Assembly (NCBI GenBank): GCA_965277735.1
Contig: CBDIDO010000003.1
Location: 3,038,001 to 3,102,000, forward strand
Source of the DNA: RH-AL1 sp965277735
GTDB taxonomy: Bacteria > Pseudomonadota > Alphaproteobacteria > Rhizobiales > Beijerinckiaceae
Reading direction: 5' to 3'
DNA: 64,000 nucleotides
In this document: positions 43,172-52,464 of the stretch, in pieces
Numbering within the stretch: position 1 is the first letter of the stretch
Layout of the letters: each line of letters starts with the position of its first letter
The notes under the pieces: model-generated
Told to the model about the DNA's origin: nothing
Databases searched by the model: none
Seen by the model: only the letters and a program-made list of their open reading frames with translations
Position numbers and translations under genes: made by a program

Positions 43172-44784
43172 CGTCGAAACTGCTGCGCTGCGCGATCTAC
43201 ACCCGGGTCTCCAGTGACCAGGGCCTGGAGCAGGACTTCAATTCGCTGGATGCGCAGCGAGAGGCCGCCGAGGCTTATATCAAGAGCCAGGCGCATGAGG
43301 GCTGGCGCCTACGCCGCGATCGCTTTGACGATGGTGGCTTCTCCGGGGGCAGCATGGACCGCCCTGCCCTGCGCAAGCTGCTTGCTGACGTTACTGACCG
43401 GCACCTCGACGTCATCGTCGTCTACAAGGTCGATCGACTTACCCGGTCGCTCGCCGACTTCGCCAAGCTCGTCGAGCTGTTCGACAGCAAGGGCGTGTCC
43501 TTCGTTTCTGTGACCCAGAGCTTCAACACGACATCAAGCATGGGTCGGCTGACCCTCAACGTGCTGCTGTCCTTTGCTCAGTTCGAACGGGAGGTCACGG
43601 GCGAACGCATCCGCGACAAGATCGCCGCCTCGAAGAAGAAGGGCATATGGATGGGCGGCGTGGTCCCGCTCGGCTACCGCGTCAAGAACCGCAAGCTCAT
43701 CGTTGACGAGGCCGAGGCGGAGACCGTCCGTCTCATATTTCAGCGGTATCTCGAACTCGGCTCGCTTCCGGCTCTACAGCGCGACCTTCGCGCGCAAGGG
43801 ATTATCAGTCGCCCGCGGCTTCTAAAATCGGGCGTTGAGATCGGGGGCGTGCCATTCACGAACGGGCCGCTTGCCTACATGCTCAAGAACCGGATGCTGC
43901 TTGGCGAGATCAATCATCGCAATCAAAGCTACAAGGGCGAGCATCCCGCGATCGTCGACGCTGATCTGTTCGAGGCAGTGCAAGCCAAGCTAGCCGAAAA
44001 CCTCAATCGAAGGGATCTCCGCAAAGGCAAGTCGGACGCGCTGCTCACCGGCTGCATCTTCGATGATCGCGGCAACCTCATGAGCCCGACTCATGCGGTG
44101 AAGAAGGGTGTCCGCTATCGGTACTATGTCTCGACAGCTCGGGTGCAGGGCCGCAGGGCAGAAGCCGGAACGGTCGCCCGCGTGCCCGCGCAGGAGATCG
44201 AGACGCATGTACTCGGCGCTTTGCGCGAGCAGTTCGCAGATATGCCCGAAGAGCGGCAAGAACAGCGCGATTTCCTCAAACAGCGCGAGCTGCGCATCGA
44301 TGTTCGCAGCGAGACGTTGGAGATCTTTTGGCGCTTGCCATCGGCGGCGCAAGAAAGCTCGGACGCAAGCTCCTTCACTAACGATGGTGCTTTCGACGCG
44401 GACGAAAGCCATCGCATCGTCCTGCCCTGGACCTTTACCCCACACAAACGCCGTCGCGACATCATAGTACCGACGTCGACCTCAGGCTACGTCAGACCGA
44501 TCGAGCAAGCCGAGCAAGAAAGCCTCACGCGCTCTATCGCGCAGGGCCAAACCTGGCTGAAAGAGATCATGAGCGGCACAGCCATCCGCGCAATCGCTTT
44601 GCGCGAGCAACGGAGCGAGCGCATGATCCGCATGCTGCTGTCTCTTACCTTTCTTGATCCGCTGCTGATTCGAGCAGCGCTTCACGGCACCCTCCCTCGC
44701 GGCGTCAGCATGCGACGCCTGATCGACGCGCCCATTCTGTGGCACGATCAATGGCGGGCGATCGGCCTGGCGCGACCGAGCTGA
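43168..44784 (+). CDS. Large serine recombinase
   Basis: 538 residues. N-terminal resolvase domain with AIYTRVSSDQGLEQDFNSLD (catalytic Ser in RVSSDQ), then DGGFSGGSMDRPALRKLLAD and VYKVDRLTRSLADFAKLVEL. The recombinase domain follows (GIWMGGVVPLGYRVKNRKLI, then MLKNRMLLGEINHRNQSYKG). The usual zinc ribbon is reduced: GCIFDDRGNLMSPTHAVKKG keeps the pattern with few Cys. C-terminal part (SIAQGQTWLKEIMSGTAIRA) unusual but shared by the DUF2924-linked group. It would integrate or excise a mobile element. Confidence 0.9.
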   Translation: MTSKLLRCAIYTRVSSDQGLEQDFNSLDAQREAAEAYIKSQAHEGWRLRRDRFDDGGFSGGSMDRPALRKLLADVTDRHLDVIVVYKVDRLTRSLADFAKLVELFDSKGVSFVSVTQSFNTTSSMGRLTLNVLLSFAQFEREVTGERIRDKIAASKKKGIWMGGVVPLGYRVKNRKLIVDEAEAETVRLIFQRYLELGSLPALQRDLRAQGIISRPRLLKSGVEIGGVPFTNGPLAYMLKNRMLLGEINHRNQSYKGEHPAIVDADLFEAVQAKLAENLNRRDLRKGKSDALLTGCIFDDRGNLMSPTHAVKKGVRYRYYVSTARVQGRRAEAGTVARVPAQEIETHVLGALREQFADMPEERQEQRDFLKQRELRIDVRSETLEIFWRLPSAAQESSDASSFTNDGAFDADESHRIVLPWTFTPHKRRRDIIVPTSTSGYVRPIEQAEQESLTRSIAQGQTWLKEIMSGTAIRAIALREQRSERMIRMLLSLTFLDPLLIRAALHGTLPRGVSMRRLIDAPILWHDQWRAIGLARPS

Positions 44785-45206
44785 TGTACCCAGCATAGCG
44801 GCCTCGTCGAAAAGAACGCCCTTCAGCGTACCAACTTCGCTTTAGCCAGCTTTCGTGCTGCGAAAGCTGTGTCGAAAGCAGAAAGATTCGGAAACGCTAA
44901 AATCGGCGGCAGAGACAACCGCCAAAGGGACGTTATGGAGACCTGAAAGCGCCTCTATCCCGCTTAAGAGACAGCCAAGTAGTGGTCCATGCCTCGGAAG
45001 TATAACGCTTATTCAGACTTCCCCGGATGAATGCGTTATATCGTAGACTGGTTGGTGGAGCCAGGCTCATTCGAACTAACGTTCGCGGACGTTTGCCATT
45101 GTTCAATTCGCCTAATAAGGTCAGTTACTTAGCTAGGAGGGTTGTTCGCAGCTGTTCATTAGTGTTCGCTGCAATCCGCATCATCGGGTGGGGAAGCGGG
45201 TGGGGA
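44785..45206. other. Intergenic region before the integrase
   Basis: About 420 bases. The integrase frame is open back to 45027 but the extra residues (RRLVGGARLIRTNVRGRLPL) are not family-like. Near 45118-45180 the sequence TCAGTTACTTAGCTAGGAGG could hold the ribosome site for an alternative start. Nothing else seen. Confidence 0.35.
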
Positions 45207-46364
45207 ATGGCCAAACTAAGCGCTCGCTTCGTTGCTACAGCTACAAAGCCGGGACGTCACTCCGACGGCGATGGCCTGTACCTCAGTGTGTCTGGCAACG
45301 GCGCTCGCTCTTGGGTTTTTATGTGGAAGCGAGACGGACGTCGTCGCGAAATGGGCCTTGGGCCTGCCCGCGACGTGTCGTTAGCCGAAGCCCGCGCGGC
45401 TGCTTCGGATGCTCGAAGGCAATTGCGAGCCGGCATTGACCCGATTGCGGAGAAGCGCCGGCCGGCCGGGATGACCTTCGGCCAAGCCGCCGATGCATAC
45501 GTCGATAGCGTGGAATCAGGCTGGCGAAACGAAAAGCATCGCTGGCAGTGGCGGGAAACGCTGACTTCCTTTTGCGGCCCGATCAGAGAGGTGCCGGTGG
45601 TAGCAATTGAGACCAGCCATGTTCTCAGCATCCTCCAACCGATTTGGCAGTCGAAAGCTGAAACCGCTTCACGCCTTCGCGGTCGCATAGAGAAGGTGCT
45701 CGATTACGCCAAAGCCCAGGGTTTGCGGACTGCGCCGAACCCAGCGGTGTGGCGTGGCCACCTATCCGCCATTCTCCCGAAGCCAGCGAAGCTTGTCCGC
45801 GGCCATCACCCTGCCCTGCCGTTCGACGAAGTCCCCGCCTTCCTACTGCAGCTCCGAAAGCGACAGGCGACCGCCGCGCTGGCGCTCGAGTTCACGATCC
45901 TGACTGCCTCACGCACCGGCGAAACGCTGGGCGCGGTATGGGCCGAGATCGACTTCAAGAAGGCGCTTTGGACCATTCCAAAAGAACGCATGAAAGCCGG
46001 ACGCGAGCACCGCGTACCCCTCGTTCCACGTGCGCTAGAGATCCTCACAGCCTGCGCAAGCGCGCGGATCAGCGACTACGTTTTCCCCGGTTCGAAACCC
46101 GGCAAACCATTGTCCAACATGAGCATGGAGATGCTGCTACGCCGTATGGGCCACGCAACGATAACAACCCACGGCTTTCGGTCGTCCTTTCGAGACTGGG
46201 CAGGCGAGCACACCGTTTTTGCCCGGGAAGTTGCCGAAGCTGCGCTGGCACATCAAGTCGGTGATGAGACCGAGCGAGCCTATCGTCGCGGTGACGCGCT
46301 TGAAAAGCGCAGAACAATGATGGTTGCATGGACCGATTACATCGGCGCGGCCTCTAAATGCTGA
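45207..46364 (+). CDS. P4-type tyrosine integrase
   Basis: 385 residues from ATG 45207. MAKLSARFVATATKPGRHSD starts the DUF4102 arm-binding domain (GLYLSVSGNGARSWVFMWKR). The catalytic domain has FTILTASRTGETLGAVWAEI (first Arg), THGFRSSFRDWAGEH (His-x-x-Arg), AEAALAHQVGDETERAYRRG (last His and the Tyr). It directs site-specific integration, usually into a tRNA 3' end. Such an end lies 32 bases after its stop, so this is the integrase of an island reaching leftwards from here. Confidence 0.92.
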   Translation: MAKLSARFVATATKPGRHSDGDGLYLSVSGNGARSWVFMWKRDGRRREMGLGPARDVSLAEARAAASDARRQLRAGIDPIAEKRRPAGMTFGQAADAYVDSVESGWRNEKHRWQWRETLTSFCGPIREVPVVAIETSHVLSILQPIWQSKAETASRLRGRIEKVLDYAKAQGLRTAPNPAVWRGHLSAILPKPAKLVRGHHPALPFDEVPAFLLQLRKRQATAALALEFTILTASRTGETLGAVWAEIDFKKALWTIPKERMKAGREHRVPLVPRALEILTACASARISDYVFPGSKPGKPLSNMSMEMLLRRMGHATITTHGFRSSFRDWAGEHTVFAREVAEAALAHQVGDETERAYRRGDALEKRRTMMVAWTDYIGAASKC

Positions 46365-46395
46365 GCTAATTTGGAGCAGAGGAATCATAACTCAC

Positions 46396-46427
46396 ATGTC
46401 GGGGGTTCGCGTCCCTCCTCCGCTACT
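46396..46427 (+). other. tRNA-3'-end-like attachment site
   Basis: GTCGGGGGTTCGCGTCCCTC followed by CTCCGCTACT reads as the T-arm (five-base-pair stem around TTCGCGT) and the 3' acceptor strand of a tRNA. No 5' part of a tRNA precedes it. With a P4-type integrase ending 32 bases away, it is best read as one end (att) of the integrated element; the intact tRNA would be at the other end or at the original site. Confidence 0.6.
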
Positions 46428-48975
46428 AATTGGTCAGCTTGTGGCACGGCTTAGACACTGACAGAAACGCTGGACTGGCGTAACCGGTAGCGTGTCTAGA
46501 TGACCTGGGAAAACGGGCAAGGCTCCCTTCGTCCTCGTCTTGCGTTCTGCTAAGTTGATCCGCTGCACGGGACCCTATCGTTCTGAAACAGCTCGTCGCT
46601 CGCGCTCTAGCCGGTGGTGCCGAGGTTTGGTGAATGACTCAGGCTGGAGCACGCAAGGCGGCAGCACCTCAACGACCGCTTATGCGGACCTCCTCTCCTG
46701 GCCGGCTGCGGTCACTCTTGATGGATAACGCTGAGCCGGTGCTGCTCCTCGGTGCCGGTGCCTCAATAACATCCGGTGTTCCGGCGGCAGCCAAAACAGT
46801 TGAGAAGGTAGCGCGCTGGGCGTGGTGTAAGGAGAATGGTCGTCACCCAGATGACTTTACCATCCGCCGGTCCGATTATTGGCCGTGGCTAATCGCACAG
46901 TCCTGGTACAAGCCGGACCTCTCACCTGCCGATCTCTATCCTGACGCCATCGACAACCTCTTGGGGGTCAAGAGCGATCGCCGCGAATTTTTCGAAAAGC
47001 TGATCAATCCGCTCGAAGTACCGCCTTCGCGGGGCTATGCCGCCCTAACGCAAATTCTCCATCAAGGATGGATATCGACTGTCCTGACCACTAATTTCGA
47101 TCAGTGCCTTGAACGGGCGGCGATCCAGCAGAACCGGCCCCATCGACTGGTTAGCATCAGCACGCCGACTGACTACGTAATGTTCAACTCGGCGCCGCAC
47201 GACCCGCAGCTCGTGTTTCTCCATGGATCCGTAAAGCATTACACGGACAAGAATCTGACCGACGAAATTCAATCGCTTGATCCGCCGCTGGTGGAGCGCC
47301 TGCACCCGCTACTGCGCGACCATCCCGTCATCACGGTCGGCTATCGCGGCGCTGAGGCATCGGTGATGAACGGTCTGTTCCTGAAACAGGCCAAGATCGG
47401 CGGCTTTATCCACGGCGTCTACTGGTGTGTCCTCGAGAACGACTTGGCCGGCCCTCACTCCCCCTGGGTTGAGCAGTTAGCGGACGCGATCGGCTCCAAC
47501 TTCCAGCTGGTCCCGATCCGAGGCTTCGATGATCTATTCGAAAAGGATCTGCTGGCCAGCATGATCGCCGCTGGGGCGCGTCCGACACGCCGTTCTTCCG
47601 GCCACAGCGTCGTCGGCATGCCCGCGGACATGCGCCCTCTCGACGGCCTCGATGTGTCCGGGTTCGAACAGCCGCTGCTGAAGGCGCGCCTGCGGCAGTA
47701 TGCGGACCGGACCGATCTCTGGAGGCCAGGCGACGTAGACGCTGTCTGGGTCGAGGAGATGACCGACCGGCTCGACTTGGTGCGGCCGGTCGGCGGGAGT
47801 GTTGCCCCGACACTCGCCGGTTGGCTGCTATTCTCGCGCAACCCCTCTGTCGAATTTGCGCAAGCCCGGGTCGAGTTCAGCGCGACGGGTCCTGGCCATT
47901 GGCTCCGGGGCCGCTTCGGCGAGGAGGTCGAGCTTGAGCCTGCGGCTCAAGACGGCGAGTTCACAGTACAGCGGAGCATAACCGGCAACCTTTGGAGCCA
48001 ACTCGACAATCTGATTGATCTTCTGGCACTAGTAAATTTCCAGTTCAGGCTCAAGGCCGAGGTGTCGCGCACTGTGAATGCGTATAACGCCATCGCCATC
48101 AAGGAAATGATGGTCAACGCGATCGTGCACCGCGACTACGACCAAGAAGAGGCTATCCAAGTCGTCGTTGAACCGAAATCGATCACCGTCACCAGTCCCG
48201 GCGGTCTTATCGAGGAGATCGCGGTCCAGGTTGGCGAGCAATCATTCCAGGAGGCGATTGCGGTGCGGACCAGCCCAATCAAGGGCTATCGGAACCCCGC
48301 CATATCGGACCTTTTCTACGGCGGCGGCCAGATGGACCGTCGAGGATCGGGCCTCCCGGACATGGTCCTTGCGACCGTGAACAACAACGGGTCGGTGAGC
48401 TTCGGGCCATCGGCCGATAACACCCGTTTCACGGTAATCATCGAAGCGCGGCCGGAAGCTGTCGACGAGATCACCAACACCGCGCTACCGATCGCCGAGG
48501 AGACTGTCCGCTACTCGTCTAACCTGATCCCGATCGAGACCATGCCGGCAAAGGTTTGGCACGCCGCCACCAACGCAGGGTCCAACCGGAGCTTCTATCG
48601 AGCTGCGGAGGGACTGGCGGTTCCAGCGGGCCATGTAAGCGACGGCCGCTTCTACTCGCTCTACGACCTAGAGGATCTCGCCGAGGCGATGGTCACACCC
48701 TTCGATCCCAGCGAGATCGAGGCCCTGGAATTCAACGAACTGATCGCCTTGCCAGGCGGCGAGGCGATTGCGTTGAAGTTGCTACATGAGTTGCTTTTCG
48801 AGCACCTAAAAACGAAGGGGCTCCAAATCGAATATGACCGCCGACGCGCCTACTTTGCACGGGGTGACGAGCCGGAGCTGAAGGTCAGCTATCAGGGGCG
48901 TCTCCGCAAAGCGACCCGGACCGTCGTCAAGGCGCGCACCAAGCGGGAATCCGACGACATCGTCTATTACGAGCA

Positions 48976-50493
48976 GATTTCGTTGAAAAAGTCGGCGCTT
49001 GAACGGCAGCATTCGTGCTGATTCACTTGGTCTCGCACGAGGAGACTGAGTCGATGATGGGGCCGCGGCAAGTCGAGCAAGGCGCTCTGTTCTACAACTT
49101 CTCCCTCGACGCCCATGTGCCGCAAGATCACCTCCTGCGGTCGATCGACCGCTTCGTCGACCTGGGCGATCTGCGTCGCGAGCTCGCGCCGTTCTACAGT
49201 GAGCTGGGGCGCCCTTCGATCGATCCCGAGCTGATGATCCGGATGCTGATTGTCGGCTACTGCCTGGGCATCCGCTCCGAGCGCAGGCTCTGCGACGAGG
49301 TGCATCTGAACCTGGCCTATCGCTGGTTCTGCCGGCTCGGCCTCGAGGGCCGTGTACCCGACCACTCGACCTTCTCCAAGAACCGTCACGGCCGCTTCCG
49401 CGACAGCGATCTCTTGCGTCGGCTGTTCGAGACCGTGCTCGCGCGGTGCATCGAAGAAGGTCTTGTCGGCGGCGAAGGCTTCGCAGTCGACGGCAGCCTG
49501 ATCAAGGCCGATGCCAACAGGCAAAACAGCGTCGAAGGCGCTGCGGGCCTCCCGCCGGGGGCTGCAAGCCGGGCAGCGCAAGAATATCTCGCCACGCTCG
49601 ATGATGCCGCATTCGGCGCTGCCACTCCTGTCGTGCCGAAGTTCATCTCGCCGGCCGATCCGGCCGCACGCTGGACGGGCGCCAACGGCGGTCTCGCCTT
49701 CTTCGCCTACGCGACCAACTATCTCATCGACCTCGACAACGCGATCATCGTCGACGTCGAGGCGACAACGGCGATCCGCCAGGCAGAGGTGACAGCCGCC
49801 AAGCGGATGATCGAGCGCGCCAGGGATCGCTTCGATCTCTATCCGGCGCGGCTCGTCGCCGACAGCAGCTATGGTTCGGCGGAGATGCTCGGATGGCTCG
49901 TCTACGAGCAGGGTATCGAGCCGCACGTCAGCGTCTTCGACAAATCGGCCAGGACCGACGGCACCTTCTCGCGCGCCGACTTCACCTACGATCACAGCGG
50001 CGACGTCTACACTTGCCCGGCGGGCAAGACGCTCTTCTGTAAGGGCACGCTGGTCAACGACGGCGCGACGCTGATGTACCGCGCCAGCAAATATGATTGC
50101 GACGTGTGCGCTCTCAAGCCCCGGTGCTGTCCGAATGCGCCGGCACGCAAGGTCCCGCGTTCGATCTATGAAGGCGCTCGCGACATGGCGCGCGACATCG
50201 GCGCATCGGATGAAGGCTACACGTCTCGCAAGCAGCGTAAGAAGATCGAGATGCTGTTCGCGCACCTCAAGCGCATCTTGAAGCTCGATCGACTACGACT
50301 GAGGGGACCGTACGGAGCCCGCGACGAGTTCCACCTAGCAGCCACCGCTCAAAACCTCAGGAAGCTCGCCAAGCTCGTTCCGACCTGTCCGCCGCTTCCA
50401 ACCTGAGAAGGTCACGGTGCCTCGCGGCAGCGCGCTGGCTGCTTGAGACCGCAGCCCCTTGCCGGCACCAAACGGCACTTCTTCAACGAAATC
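48976..50493 (+). mobile_element. IS1182-family element in the SIR2-APAZ gene (1518 bp)
   Basis: Ends GATTTCGTTGAAAAAGT (left) and GATTTCGTTGAAGAAGT (right, inward) are imperfect inverted repeats. AGCA stands on both sides (48972-48975 and 50494-50497), a 4-bp target duplication. One intact transposase inside. The precise ends allow reconstruction of the host gene. Confidence 0.9.
49054..50406 (+). CDS. IS1182-family transposase
   Basis: 450 residues from ATG 49054, preceded by GAGGAGA; a GTG at 49015 is in frame. QGALFYNFSLDAHVPQDHLL, then RPSIDPELMIRMLIVGYCLG and VPDHSTFSKNRHGRF form the N-terminal part. DDE residues: GFAVDGSLIKADANRQ (first Asp), PARLVADSSYGSAEML (second Asp) and KKIEMLFAHLKRILKLDRLR (Glu). 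A Cys block, YDCDVCALKPRCC, is typical. No lesion seen, so the element may be active. Confidence 0.92.
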   Translation: MMGPRQVEQGALFYNFSLDAHVPQDHLLRSIDRFVDLGDLRRELAPFYSELGRPSIDPELMIRMLIVGYCLGIRSERRLCDEVHLNLAYRWFCRLGLEGRVPDHSTFSKNRHGRFRDSDLLRRLFETVLARCIEEGLVGGEGFAVDGSLIKADANRQNSVEGAAGLPPGAASRAAQEYLATLDDAAFGAATPVVPKFISPADPAARWTGANGGLAFFAYATNYLIDLDNAIIVDVEATTAIRQAEVTAAKRMIERARDRFDLYPARLVADSSYGSAEMLGWLVYEQGIEPHVSVFDKSARTDGTFSRADFTYDHSGDVYTCPAGKTLFCKGTLVNDGATLMYRASKYDCDVCALKPRCCPNAPARKVPRSIYEGARDMARDIGASDEGYTSRKQRKKIEMLFAHLKRILKLDRLRLRGPYGARDEFHLAATAQNLRKLAKLVPTCPPLPT

Positions 50494-50964
50494 AGCACAA
50501 AGCGGTCAGCTTCTCGGTCATGCGCTTCGGCGACGACTGGGCCGTCGTTCTGACGCCCGGATACGCCTTCACCCGCGACGGCGTTCGCAACCCAATTAGC
50601 CGGGAGCGGACCAATGCGCTCTCTACCCGGCGCGCCGCCCGGGACTTCAATCCCAGCGTTCTCCATGACGTGTCGTTCTGGCTCGCGATCCTGTCCGGCG
50701 AGGCCGAGGGTCTGTTCGCTCTTGAGCTTCGTCCAGAAAACGACCTCGCCCGGTTCGCTCCTTCCGTCCTCCTTTCACACCGCACGCCAACGATCTCGTT
50801 CAACGTGTCTGCGTTCGACGAACTTGCTCAACGCGACACAGAGATCGACGATGACCTCCAAAGGCTTGACGCCGAGCTGGAAGCGCTCGCGCTAAAGCCC
50901 GACGACGAAGACGGAGAAGGCTCCGGGCAAGATCGAGACGGTCCACGCGAAGATGAGCCCGACG

Positions 50965-52464
50965 ATGTCGATTGAGCTCGCCATCGTCGAATTGTCTCCA
51001 CCGCGGCTTCAGTTCGGTGGCGCGAGCACGCACACCGATCCCAAGGTTGGACTTCTCTCTGCGGGTCCTTTCGACTTGCGCTTCGGATCCGCCCGAAAAG
51101 ACCATGTCCATGTCGGGATCATCGGTCCGGCCGAGCAGGTAGCTGCGGCGCGACGCTGGCTAGAGCGCTGTGGCCAGGAGATACCCATTCTGGGCGAACC
51201 TAGCTTGCTCAAAAAGCCCTTCCCCGGCTTCGAGGTGGCTTTCCATAAAAAGCTGATCGCGCCCGATGTGTCGTCCATCGCGCTCAGCTCGGAAAATCAC
51301 GACGAACTTGTTCACGCCCTGCATGGCGACGCCTACCTCGCGTTCCAACGCGTGGTTGATCTGTACGCCGACGCGCATGCGCGCTTAGCGTCGCGCGACC
51401 TGAACCGTCCCGACATCGTGCTTATGTGCATTCCGGACGATGTCTTCACCAAAATAAGCTCGGTCGAGCGTAAAGCCACAGAAATGGAGCGCAAGCGCGC
51501 CAAGGAGATCCGGCGCGGCCGCCCAAGCAATCAGCTCGATCTGTTCGACACGCTTGACGAGATCGAGCAGACGCCCGAGGACTTCCTGAAGCGGGACCTC
51601 AGGCTGGCGCTAAAGGCGCGCGCCCTGCGAAGCAGGCTGCCAATCCAGCTGGTCACGGATGCCTTGCTGAGGGATACAGCGAAAAGCCAGGATCCAGCCA
51701 CGCGAGCGTGGAACTTTGCGGTCGGGCTTTATTACAAGGGTGGCGGCGTACCCTGGCGACTACCGCCTACGGGGCCGGATACATGCTTCGTTGGCATCAG
51801 CTTTCATCACTTCCGAACCACGCAGCGCGCCATCGTCCGCTCCAGCCTAGCCCAAGCTTTCTCGAGCGACGGTGAGGGGTTCGCGATCCGCGGAAAGGGC
51901 GTTCCCGTTGAACCCGAACAGGGTCGGAACGTGCACCTCTCCGAGCAGCAAGCGTTCGAGTTAGCCCAGAATGTGCTCGGCGAATACGAGCTGCGCACAG
52001 GCGGGGCGCCGCTGCGTATCGTACTGCATAAAACCTCCTACTTCGACTCCGGCGAGCAAGTAGGCTTTGCCGCAGCACTTAAGGAAACGCCTATCGTTTC
52101 GATGGTAACCCTCGTGCCCAGCCTGTTTCGGCTGCTGCGGTACGGGCCCTATCCCCCGAAAGTCGGGACTGTATGCACAGTCAACCGAGACCGCTCTTTC
52201 CTTTTCACGTCGGGGTTCATGCCGGAGCTCGGCACCTATCCGGGCCCACACGTGCCTCAGCCATTCGAGATCCGCTGTCTCGGCGCGGAGAGCGACGTCG
52301 CCGCGGCGCAGGACGTTCTCAACCTCACACGGATGAACTGGAATACCGCGGACATCCGAGGAAAATGGCCGGTGTCCTTGTCCTTCGCCCGTAGGGTCGG
52401 TGGGATTCTGGACGAATACGGCGATGATGACCTCGCCGAAACCTCGTTTCGCTATTTTGTCTGA
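50965..52464 (+). CDS. Short prokaryotic Argonaute (MID-PIWI)
   Basis: 499 residues from ATG 50965, which overlaps the stop of the APAZ gene; ATG 50953 is also possible. Opens IELAIVELSPPRLQFGGAST with DPKVGLLSAGPFDLRFG, as in short pAgos. MID part (about 75-300) includes HVGIIGPAEQVAAARRWLE. PIWI part: GVPWRLPPTGPDTCFVGISF, then LRIVLHKTSYFDSGEQVGFA, RLLRYGPYPPKVGTVCTVNR and GPHVPQPFEIRCLGAESDVA, ending with a C-terminal SFRYFV carboxylate. GISF stands where active Argonautes have GID, so the slicer Asp is missing, as expected for short pAgos. N and PAZ domains are absent. It would bind guide nucleic acid and signal to the SIR2-APAZ partner. Frame intact. Confidence 0.88.
   Translation: MSIELAIVELSPPRLQFGGASTHTDPKVGLLSAGPFDLRFGSARKDHVHVGIIGPAEQVAAARRWLERCGQEIPILGEPSLLKKPFPGFEVAFHKKLIAPDVSSIALSSENHDELVHALHGDAYLAFQRVVDLYADAHARLASRDLNRPDIVLMCIPDDVFTKISSVERKATEMERKRAKEIRRGRPSNQLDLFDTLDEIEQTPEDFLKRDLRLALKARALRSRLPIQLVTDALLRDTAKSQDPATRAWNFAVGLYYKGGGVPWRLPPTGPDTCFVGISFHHFRTTQRAIVRSSLAQAFSSDGEGFAIRGKGVPVEPEQGRNVHLSEQQAFELAQNVLGEYELRTGGAPLRIVLHKTSYFDSGEQVGFAAALKETPIVSMVTLVPSLFRLLRYGPYPPKVGTVCTVNRDRSFLFTSGFMPELGTYPGPHVPQPFEIRCLGAESDVAAAQDVLNLTRMNWNTADIRGKWPVSLSFARRVGGILDEYGDDDLAETSFRYFV

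Larger units (their letters stand above)
46634..50975 (+). pseudogene. SIR2-HATPase-APAZ protein, partner of a short Argonaute, split by IS1182
   Basis: Coding parts are 46634-48975 and 50498-50975; removing the IS and one AGCA copy restores one frame of about 939 codons (YYE|HKAVSF). Domains in order: SIR2 (residues about 30-310) with LLLGAGASITSGVP, STVLTTNFDQCLERA and FLHGSVKH, keeping the NAD-site Asn and the catalytic His; an AlbA/RecG-like part (about 350-580) with KEMMVNAIVHRDY and DRRGSGLPDM of the HATPase fold; and an APAZ-like C-terminus (about 680-900) with FSVMRFGDDWAVVLTPGYAF then TRDG, as in Argonaute-associated partners. Start uncertain (ATG 46634, 46682 or 46721). SIR2-APAZ partners degrade NAD when the Argonaute finds invader nucleic acid; here the disrupted gene cannot give the full protein. 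Confidence 0.82.

Noticed and set aside
48960..49021. Present C-terminus of the SIR2 frame (residues after YYE)
   Set aside because: These residues come from the IS1182 left end, not from the defence gene.
48967..50265. 432-codon open frame antisense to the IS1182 transposase
   Set aside because: Shadow of a clear transposase; low-complexity Arg/Val/Ala composition.
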